Shown in pieces: positions 57,911 to 64,000 of a stretch of DNA of 64,000 bases. Where the stretch lies: positions 62,001-126,000 of the forward strand of contig NZ_QLYZ01000012.1 in assembly GCF_003350325.1 (NCBI RefSeq). The letters run 5' to 3'. Origin of the DNA: Vibrio rhodolitus. Lineage in GTDB: Bacteria > Pseudomonadota > Gammaproteobacteria > Enterobacterales > Vibrionaceae. The stretch's first letter is position 1. Every line of letters begins with the position of its first letter. The position numbers were made by a program, and so were the translations under genes. The notes under the pieces were generated by a model, which was not told the origin of the DNA, searched no databases, and saw only the letters and a list, made by a program, of their open reading frames with translations.

Positions 57911-58483
57911 TCACTCTTTTTCGATTGCGGCACTTAAAAATCTCATCGCCTCGACACAATCCTGTTGGCGAACTAAGTAATCAAATTGCTCGAGGTTGAC
58001 TGGCAGCAGTTCTAACCATCGTTGACTAACCCAGGATGCATCGTCGAAAAAGCATTGGTCATACAACTCCCCAATTTGCGGGAACTGAGTATAGACCTTT
58101 TGTAATTGTAGACTGATATAACTTTGCTCTTCAGGAACAGACTTCACATCCCAACTTGGCAAATATTCAACTTTGGCAAAACGTAATCCATCAGACTCTA
58201 CACGCACTCGCTTGGTCGCAAAGCGCTTGATACCAACCACAGTGATGCCAAGCAAGCCGTCGGGTAAAGATTCGAAATCAACGATTTTTACTAAAGCACC
58301 ATTGAGTGACAGATCTCCGCTTGGGTGATGCTCGTCTTTTTCGTACAAACAGATACCAAAAGTTCCGTCTCCTTTACTCGCTTCAGTAACCAGTCGTTTG
58401 TAACGCGGCTCGAAAATTCTCAGGCGCATTTTTCCTTCTGGCAAAACCACTGACCCGAGTGGAAAAAGCATTATCTCTGACAT
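57911..58483 (-). CDS. LON peptidase substrate-binding-domain protein
   Basis: The 190-residue protein consists of the N-terminal domain of Lon protease and nothing else: MLFPLGSVVLPEGKMRLRIFEPRYKRLV, GTFGICLYEKDE and GLLGITVVGIKRF. It lacks ATPase and protease domains. Such stand-alone domains are of unknown function and may bind substrates. It is 57 bases upstream of the ECF sigma gene on the same strand, so it may be its first gene or a target. MSEIMLFP is used as start. Confidence 0.87.
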   Translation of the reverse strand: MSEIMLFPLGSVVLPEGKMRLRIFEPRYKRLVTEASKGDGTFGICLYEKDEHHPSGDLSLNGALVKIVDFESLPDGLLGITVVGIKRFATKRVRVESDGLRFAKVEYLPSWDVKSVPEEQSYISLQLQKVYTQFPQIGELYDQCFFDDASWVSQRWLELLPVNLEQFDYLVRQQDCVEAMRFLSAAIEKE

Positions 58484-58822
58484 GACACATCCCATTTTTT
58501 TGATTCAGTTATCAATACGGGATCAAGCTCATAAACGATCAGTCACCATATGTGTTGGTTATTTGATCGGCAGCAAATCAGAAATAAACGGTTGCGTAAT
58601 CGATACCCGACTCACATTTTGTGCAAAAAAATGAAAGTTCAAATTCAAGTGCGTTTTTTGTCAATAATCGTGATCAAGATCTCTCTAAATTTAGAAAATT
58701 GCAGCAAACAGCACTTTCAATTGCGATAAATATCAATATTATTCCACCCCGAAAGCGAGCACAGCAACAGTTGTGCAACACAACCATAAACATCATGTTT
58801 CACATATTACGAGAGTTCACCT
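58484..58822. promoter_or_regulatory. Divergent control region between the LON-domain gene and ompK
   Basis: About 340 bases. For ompK a candidate promoter is TTTCAA, 16 bases, TATTAT (58715-58742), of modest quality. On the minus side a TGATCC (near 58520-58526) resembles the -35 of ChrR-partner ECF promoters, but no matching -10 is clear. A short plus-strand frame at 58621-58830 has no ribosome site. Confidence 0.35.
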
Positions 58823-59662
58823 ATGCGTAAATCACTTTTAGCTCTTGGCGTTGTTGCTGCAATTTCAGGCCAAGCTGTTGCAGCTGACTATTCAGATGAC
58901 ATCCACAAAAATGATAGCAAGTTCATCAACTTTAACTTGATGCACACAATCAACGAAAAACCGGGGAATACCGATCACACTTACCTAGAAATGGAATTCG
59001 GTGGTCGCTCAGGAATGTTTGACCTATACGGTTATGTTGATGTATTTAACCTAGATGACGATGACGACAGCGATAAGTCTGGAAGTGATCGCCTATTTGC
59101 AAAATTCGCACCGCGTCTTTCTCTTGATGCACTAACTGGCACAGACCTTTCTTTCGGTCCAGTTCAAGAGCTTTACATCGCTAACTACACGGTTATTGAT
59201 GGCGGCGCAAAACACAAAATCAAAACTGACAAAGTTGAAAACGGTCAACCTGTTTACGACGAGAAAAATCCAGGCTACCAATCGATGATCGGTTTAGGTT
59301 CTGATGTAATGGTTCCTTGGTTTGGTAAGATGCAGTTCAACCTATATGCAAACTACGATATCAAACAGAAAGATTGGAACGGTTACCAATTCTCAACCAA
59401 CTGGTTCAAACCATTCTTCTTCTTTGATAATGGTTCATTCATCTCATACCAAGGTTATCTAGATTACCAATTCGGTATGAAAGATGAGTACAGCTCGTCA
59501 AGCACTGGTGGCTCTATGTTTAACGGTATCTACTGGCACAACAAACAGTTTGCTGTAGGTTACGGCCTTAAACTATACGATAACGTATACGGCATCAAAG
59601 ACAGCGACGCATTTGAGTCTTCTGGCGTAGGTCATTACTTCGCTGTGACATACAAGTTCTAA
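58823..59662 (+). CDS. ompK: Outer-membrane Tsx-family channel OmpK
   Basis: OmpK is an outer-membrane beta-barrel of the nucleoside-channel Tsx family, known in vibrios as the receptor of phage KVP40. The 279-residue precursor has a signal peptide (MRKSLLALGVVAAISGQAVA, cleaved before ADYSDD). The mature chain alternates aromatic and polar residues as barrel strands do: FINFNLMHTINE, YLEMEFGGRSGMFDLYGYVDVFN. An acidic patch DDDDDSDKS occurs near residue 80. It ends in the C-terminal Phe (FAVTYKF). It has its own promoter and terminator. Confidence 0.93.
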   Translation: MRKSLLALGVVAAISGQAVAADYSDDIHKNDSKFINFNLMHTINEKPGNTDHTYLEMEFGGRSGMFDLYGYVDVFNLDDDDDSDKSGSDRLFAKFAPRLSLDALTGTDLSFGPVQELYIANYTVIDGGAKHKIKTDKVENGQPVYDEKNPGYQSMIGLGSDVMVPWFGKMQFNLYANYDIKQKDWNGYQFSTNWFKPFFFFDNGSFISYQGYLDYQFGMKDEYSSSSTGGSMFNGIYWHNKQFAVGYGLKLYDNVYGIKDSDAFESSGVGHYFAVTYKF

Positions 59663-59663
59663 A

Positions 59664-59698
59664 ATAAAAAAGGCACCGTAAGGTGCCTTTTTTATTTG
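59664..59698 (+). terminator. Terminator after ompK
   Basis: AAAAAGGCACC, loop GTAA, GGTGCCTTTTTT. Strong intrinsic terminator. Confidence 0.88.
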
Positions 59699-59756
59699 CT
59701 TTCCAATTTCATGCCATTATCCTCTGCAACACTATTAGCTTGATGTGTAGCGTTGG

Positions 59757-60638
59757 ATGAATATTACTATTGTGGGTCCGGGTGCGATTGGGTCGCTATG
59801 GGCAAGTTATCTGCATGACGCAGGACATAAAATCAGTTTATGGAGTCGCCACAAAGACGACACGTTGACGATTCAGCGTGATAGCTACCCTGCGCTCTCC
59901 TTGGCAAATAATGACACTCAGGCTTTAAAAAGTGCCGATGTTATTCTCGTTACCTTAAAAGCACCGTTAGTTAGCTCGGTATTGCATCAAATCAAGCCGC
60001 ATATTGATGTTGATGCCATCATCATCTTAATGCACAACGGAATGGGCACCGCTGAAAGCGTAATGACGCTAATGCCCGAGAATCCCTTGGTTTTAGCCAC
60101 GACAACCCATGGCGCCTACCGCCCATCTGCTACTCAAGTGCTGCATACTGGACAAGGTCAAACCTTACTCGGGGCGGTGAACGATAAAGCGCTACAATGT
60201 TCATTTTTAGCTGAAGTCTTTCATCATGCACTTAGCGATGTCGCGTGGCATGCAAATATCCGCCAAGCGCTTTGGAATAAACTGGCGGTTAACTGCGCGA
60301 TCAACCCACTGACTGCGATACACCAAGTTCGCAACGGTGAATTGGCTCGCTCTGAATTTCGCGCTCAATTAGACGCAATCATCGATGAAGTATGTCACGT
60401 GATGGAAGCTGAAGAGATTGCCGTCGATAAAGCCAAGCTAACCGTGCTTATTGATCAAGTGATCCATTCCACCAGCAATAACTTCTCTTCTATGGAGCAA
60501 GATATTGCCCACCAGCGTTCAAGCGAGATAGACTTTATTACAGGTTACCTGCTGCAATGCGCCAGTAACCATGGGATTGATGTCCCAACTAACCAAGCCT
60601 TATACAAGGCAATTAAACAGATTGAACAAAGCTGGTAA
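59757..60638 (+). CDS. panE: 2-dehydropantoate 2-reductase
   Basis: PanE reduces ketopantoate with NADPH in pantothenate (coenzyme A) synthesis. The 293 residues begin with the Rossmann loop ITIVGPGAIGSLWASYLHDAG. LWNKLAVNCAINPLTAIH has the catalytic Lys and Asn, and the C-terminal helix has FSSMEQDIAHQRSSEIDFITGYL. The neighbour yajL follows as in E. coli. Confidence 0.95.
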   Translation: MNITIVGPGAIGSLWASYLHDAGHKISLWSRHKDDTLTIQRDSYPALSLANNDTQALKSADVILVTLKAPLVSSVLHQIKPHIDVDAIIILMHNGMGTAESVMTLMPENPLVLATTTHGAYRPSATQVLHTGQGQTLLGAVNDKALQCSFLAEVFHHALSDVAWHANIRQALWNKLAVNCAINPLTAIHQVRNGELARSEFRAQLDAIIDEVCHVMEAEEIAVDKAKLTVLIDQVIHSTSNNFSSMEQDIAHQRSSEIDFITGYLLQCASNHGIDVPTNQALYKAIKQIEQSW

Positions 60639-60653
60639 CGAGGTCATAAAACG

Positions 60654-61253
60654 ATGAGTAAAAAAGTACTGGTTCCGATTGCCACAGGTACGGAAGAAAT
60701 GGAAGCGGTGACCATTATCGATATGATGGTTCGTGCTGGCTATGAAGTGGTTGTCGCAAGTGCTGAGTCCGACGGTGGGCTTACCATGAAAGCCTCTCGA
60801 GGTGTCACCTTAACTGCTGACTGCCGCTTGGTCGATATCGCCGATGATGAATTTGATGCGGTGATTTTACCCGGCGGTGTCGGTGGTTCAGAAGCATTTC
60901 GAGATAGCACTGTGTTAGTCGAAATTGTGCGTCAGCAAATGTATGAGGGCAAACTGGTAGCGGCAATATGTGCAGCGCCCGCCTTGGTACTTGCTCATCA
61001 CAACCTCTATCCAGATGCTCTGATGACTTGTCACCCAAGTTTTGAAAGCCATATCCCCGCGAAAAACTGGCGCGTTAAACGTGTGACTTATGATGTGAAC
61101 CATAACCTACTCACCAGCCAAGGTCCGGGAACTGCGCTTGAGTTTGCCATGGAAGTGATCATCCGCCTATCGGGTAAAGCACATGCGTGGACAGTGGCCG
61201 AGCCTATGGTGACCATTCCGACTCTTCATTATCACGAAATAGGTGAAGCGTAA
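60654..61253 (+). CDS. yajL: DJ-1/PfpI-family protein YajL
   Basis: YajL is the bacterial relative of human DJ-1; it protects against oxidative or carbonyl stress, with the exact activity debated. The 199-residue protein has VPIATGTEEMEAVTIIDMM, VILPGGVGGSEAF and the nucleophile elbow VAAICAAPALVLAHH, whose Cys is the reactive residue, plus EGMxxxCHPSFE-like MTCHPSFE. Its last codon overlaps csdA (TAATG). Confidence 0.93.
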   Translation: MSKKVLVPIATGTEEMEAVTIIDMMVRAGYEVVVASAESDGGLTMKASRGVTLTADCRLVDIADDEFDAVILPGGVGGSEAFRDSTVLVEIVRQQMYEGKLVAAICAAPALVLAHHNLYPDALMTCHPSFESHIPAKNWRVKRVTYDVNHNLLTSQGPGTALEFAMEVIIRLSGKAHAWTVAEPMVTIPTLHYHEIGEA

Positions 61254-62464
61254 TGTTTGACGTTGCTTCGATTCGCAGCCAGTTCCCTGCGCTGAGACAA
61301 GACATAAATAACCAGTCACTCGTCTATCTCGACAGCGCGGCGACAACGCAAAAGCCGCAAGTTGTGATTGATGCCATCAGCCAGTATTACAGTGCGCAAA
61401 ATGCCAATGTGCATCGTGGTAGCCATAGTTTAACTGCTAAAGCGACCAGCCAGTTTGAAGCCGCGCGCAGCACAGTCGCCGAGTTTATCAACGCAGCAGA
61501 CGAAAAAGAGATCATTTGGACTCGCGGTGCGACAGAAGCACTTAACCTAATTGCTCAAACCTACGCTCGCAATACGTTAAAAGCCGGTGACGAAATCCTG
61601 ATTGGCGAGATGGAGCACCACGCCAATATCGTACCTTGGCAGATTGTCGCCGAGCAGACCGGCGCTCGCGTGGTGAAAGTACCAATGAGTGCTGATTGCC
61701 AGTTAGATTGTACCGCCTTCACCCAGTTGCTAAATGACAAAACCAAGATTGTCGCGCTTGCGCACACGACCAATGTGACCGGTACGCGTCAGCCGATTGA
61801 ATCACTGATCCAACTTGCTCACCAGAGTGGTGCTGTGGTGGTGATCGATGCCGCGCAAGGCATTGTGCATGAAAAGATTGATGTCCAAGCTCTTAACGCT
61901 GATTTTTTGGTCTTCTCTGGTCATAAAATTTTTGCCCCAGCTGGAATTGGCGTGCTGTATGGCAAACTGGCGCACCTTGAAGCCATGCCGCCTTGGCATG
62001 GTGGCGGTAAGATGGTCGAAAAGGTTTCTTTTAGTGGCACAACGTATAGCCAATTGCCTGGCAAGTTTGAAGCTGGTACACCGAATGTCGCTGGCGCGAT
62101 CGCATTGGCTAAAGCGATTGAATGGTATTGCCAATTTGAGCGCAGCCAAGTCGAAACGCACATTCATGGCTTAGTAGAGCAAACCTATCACGCACTTAAT
62201 CAACATGATGATATTCGCGTGATCGGTTATCAGCCAAATGCTTCGGTGATTTCGTTTGTTGTCGATGGAGTACACCATCAAGACGTGGCGACTTTACTCG
62301 ATCAACAAGGCATCGCTGTGCGCTCGGGGCACCACTGTGCTCATCCACTGATGGATGCACTTGGTGTCACAGGGACGATTCGTATTTCCTACGCGATTTA
62401 TAACGATCAGCAAGACGTCACGCGAATATTGCAAGCAATTGATAAGTGTCTTGATATGCTTTAA
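61253..62464 (+). CDS. csdA: Cysteine desulfurase (CsdA/SufS type)
   Basis: This PLP enzyme takes sulfur from cysteine to make a persulfide for iron-sulfur or other cofactors. The 403 residues show the group II type: YLDSAATTQKP, VHRGSHSLTAKAT, EHHANIVPWQ, SGHKIFAPAGIGVLYG with the PLP lysine, and RSGHHCAHPLMDALGV with the active cysteine. In E. coli csdA is followed by csdE, its sulfur acceptor. Here a terminator and ndk follow, with no csdE in view. SufS cannot be excluded. Confidence 0.92.
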   Translation: MFDVASIRSQFPALRQDINNQSLVYLDSAATTQKPQVVIDAISQYYSAQNANVHRGSHSLTAKATSQFEAARSTVAEFINAADEKEIIWTRGATEALNLIAQTYARNTLKAGDEILIGEMEHHANIVPWQIVAEQTGARVVKVPMSADCQLDCTAFTQLLNDKTKIVALAHTTNVTGTRQPIESLIQLAHQSGAVVVIDAAQGIVHEKIDVQALNADFLVFSGHKIFAPAGIGVLYGKLAHLEAMPPWHGGGKMVEKVSFSGTTYSQLPGKFEAGTPNVAGAIALAKAIEWYCQFERSQVETHIHGLVEQTYHALNQHDDIRVIGYQPNASVISFVVDGVHHQDVATLLDQQGIAVRSGHHCAHPLMDALGVTGTIRISYAIYNDQQDVTRILQAIDKCLDML

Positions 62465-62493
62465 GCACGTAAAAAAAGATAAACGCTAGATAG

Positions 62494-62526
62494 ACAAAGA
62501 GCCTCAGGCGAGGCTCTTTTTTATAT
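62494..62526. terminator. Bidirectional terminator between csdA and ndk
   Basis: AAAGAGCCTC, short loop, GAGGCTCTTT and T/A tails. Serves both convergent genes. Confidence 0.87.
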
Positions 62527-62537
62527 GCTGTCGATAA

Positions 62538-62963
62538 TTATCGAGGGCAGATCTCTGACTCTGGAAAGAAGAATGCGATTTCACGCTCAGCAGACGCAGG
62601 GCTATCTGAACCATGAACTGAGTTGTAACGCATGCTCAGTGCATAATCCGCACGGATCGTGCCGCAAGCCGCTTCTTCTGGGTTAGTTTTACCCATTAAC
62701 TCACGGTAGCGCACAATTGCATCTTCCCCTTCTAGCACTTGCACCATGATTGGTCCTGAAGTCATAAACTCCTTCAGTGCTGGGAAAAACTCTTTGCCTT
62801 CATGCTCAGCATAAAAACCACTCGCCTGTTCATCAGTAAGATGAACCATTTTCGCTGCTACAATGCTTAAACCTGCTTTTTCAATACGGTTGTAAATTTC
62901 ACCAATCAGGTTACGTTTTACCGCGTCGGGCTTAACAATAGAAAAAGTTCTTTCTAGAGCCAT
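62538..62963 (-). CDS. ndk: Nucleoside diphosphate kinase
   Basis: Ndk equalises nucleoside triphosphate pools by way of a phosphohistidine. [23 protein letters not shown] is the family start (141 residues), with AAGGAAA ahead of it; an 11-codon extension upstream is dropped. The catalytic histidine is in [23 protein letters not shown]. Confidence 0.96.
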   Translation of the reverse strand: MALERTFSIVKPDAVKRNLIGEIYNRIEKAGLSIVAAKMVHLTDEQASGFYAEHEGKEFFPALKEFMTSGPIMVQVLEGEDAIVRYRELMGKTNPEEAACGTIRADYALSMRYNSVHGSDSPASAEREIAFFFPESEICPR

Positions 62964-63032
62964 AAGGTTTCCTTCTACTTCTCTTTTAATTATCAACGTA
63001 CAGTCTAACTGCTGCTCAAGTTGTCAGTTTGT

Positions 63033-64000
63033 TTATTGCGTCAAAATGCGAGCTAGGGTACGTACACCCATACCTGTTGCACCTGGCGCTAATTTCACTG
63101 TTGAAGATTTACGGTATGTGCCGGCGCAATCGAAGTGCAGCCAACCTTTTTTATAGTCTTCAACAAAGAACGATAAGAATGCCGCCGCGGTACTTGCACC
63201 TGGACTAAAGTCACCACTACCAATGTTAGATAGATCAGCAAAATTAGATGGCAACATACCACGGTGGAAATCCGCCAATGGCAATGGCCACAAGCCTTCT
63301 TTCTCTTCACGTGCTGAGGTAAGCGCTTTGTGTGACAGTTCATCATCAAAGCTCATCAAAGCATGGTAATCGTTACCTAGAGCGTACTTCGCTGCGCCAG
63401 TGAGCGTTGCGCAGTCAATGATCAGCTCTGGTTTCTGCTCGCTGGCGTAGATTAGACCATCAGCCAGAACCAAACGACCTTCCGCATCGGTGTTCATTAT
63501 CTCAACCGTCTTACCATTTTTGTAGGTAATGATGTCACCCAGTTTCAGCGCACGACCTGAAATCATATTCTCAGCACAGCACAAGATCAGTTTCACACGC
63601 TTGTTAAGACCGCGCATGATCGCCAGACCAAGACCACCAGTGATGGTCGCCGCACCGCCCATATCTGCTTTCATTGCTGTCATAAAGTCAGATGGTTTAA
63701 TGCTGTAACCACCTGAATCAAACGTGATGCCTTTGCCGACTAAACACGCATAGACTGGCGCATTCTCATCACCCGTTGGGTTAAAATCCAGTTGCAGCAT
63801 TGCAGAAGTGCGCTCTGAACCACGCCCTACCGCATAAATGCCTTCCCAGCCTTCGGTTAGCAGATCTTTATCTTTGACAACGCGCGCAGTTACGGTGCCT
63901 TCTGGTGCAACAGACTTAATGAACTCTGCAGCCATAGTTGCCAGCTGACGCGGTGCAACCTCTTCTGCTGATTTATTGATGATTTCACAAGTGAAATTAG
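63033..64000 (-). CDS. pepB: Peptidase B (M17 leucyl aminopeptidase), C-terminal part
   Basis: PepB is a manganese aminopeptidase of the PepA family. The visible 322 residues or so cover the catalytic C-terminal domain; the N-terminus lies beyond the right edge. [29 protein letters not shown] and [15 protein letters not shown] hold the metal ligands and catalytic Lys/Arg. The residues before the first internal Met (..[18 protein letters not shown]) continue in the same frame, so this is a fragment only because of the window. The PepB type is supported by [16 protein letters not shown] and the family end [15 protein letters not shown]. Confidence 0.93.
   Translation of the reverse strand, partial: NFTCEIINKSAEEVAPRQLATMAAEFIKSVAPEGTVTARVVKDKDLLTEGWEGIYAVGRGSERTSAMLQLDFNPTGDENAPVYACLVGKGITFDSGGYSIKPSDFMTAMKADMGGAATITGGLGLAIMRGLNKRVKLILCCAENMISGRALKLGDIITYKNGKTVEIMNTDAEGRLVLADGLIYASEQKPELIIDCATLTGAAKYALGNDYHALMSFDDELSHKALTSAREEKEGLWPLPLADFHRGMLPSNFADLSNIGSGDFSPGASTAAAFLSFFVEDYKKGWLHFDCAGTYRKSSTVKLAPGATGMGVRTLARILTQ

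Noticed and set aside
58621..58830. 69-codon frame before ompK
   Set aside because: No ribosome site, low-complexity Ser/Asn-rich start, and it overlaps the ompK signal peptide in another frame; likely a shadow in the control region.
1..64000. CRISPR arrays, integron cassettes (VCR-type repeats), insertion sequences, prophage, tRNA and rRNA genes
   Set aside because: I looked for regular direct repeats, transposase or integrase frames and tRNA-like cloverleaf or rRNA sequence and found none.

Overview
This window is a piece of a Vibrio-type gammaproteobacterial chromosome. The evidence is gene content and order: a Tsx-family porin that matches the Vibrio OmpK type, a complete Na+-translocating NADH:quinone reductase operon with its accessory genes apbE and nqrM, and the conserved block dnaE-rnhB-lpxB-lpxA-fabZ-lpxD-skp-bamA-rseP-dxr-cdsA-uppS-frr-pyrH-tsf-rpsB/map-glnD. 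I see no insertion sequence, prophage, integron cassette, CRISPR array, rRNA or tRNA. Nearly all of it is core genome. The species cannot be fixed from the sequence alone.

Layout. 1-16.35 kb (minus strand): envelope and translation supra-operon running from rpsB down to a truncated dnaE, with several hairpins of intrinsic-terminator type between the essential genes. 16.8-20.9 kb (plus): map, glnD and a yaeH-type gene. 21.1-30.3 kb (minus): nrdR-ribD-ribE-ribBX-ribH-nusB-thiL-pgpA (riboflavin, thiamine and phospholipid steps), then proB-proA and crl. 30.4-33.8 kb (minus): frsA, gpt and an NCS2 purine permease; gpt and the permease each carry a PurR-like operator. 33.8-34.8 kb: about 1 kb without a conventional gene; it holds a candidate short structured transcript with a 28-codon reading frame. 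34.8-39.1 kb (plus): pepD, then a three-gene rimB-rimK-deacylase operon preceded by an unexplained structured segment. 39.1-43.1 kb (minus): SLC6-type transporter, yggN-like gene, a Gre-like factor and dinB with a clear LexA box. 43.3-44.5 kb (plus): a two-receiver diguanylate cyclase. 44.5-51.9 kb (minus): nqrABCDEF-apbE-nqrM. 52.4-56.5 kb: bolA (minus), then rlmG, yajG, a periplasmic cyclophilin and ampG (plus). 56.6-58.5 kb (minus): LON-domain protein, ECF sigma factor and ChrR anti-sigma. 58.8-62.5 kb (plus): ompK, panE, yajL, csdA. 62.5-64 kb (minus): ndk and a truncated pepB.

How the genes fit together. The first 16 kb couples outer-membrane building (lipid A, FabZ fatty acids, BamA and Skp, CDP-diacylglycerol, undecaprenyl carrier, site-2 protease RseP) to translation factors (S2, EF-Ts, RRF) and UMP kinase. 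Riboflavin genes supply the flavins that ApbE later attaches to NqrB and NqrC. The purine salvage genes share a PurR-type signal. The ECF/ChrR pair is a zinc anti-sigma stress module. The best candidates for undescribed biology are non-coding or tiny: the 34.14-34.46 kb transcript, the 36.4-36.5 kb hairpin cluster before rimB, and the palindrome clusters at 20.97-21.08 kb and 46.0 kb.
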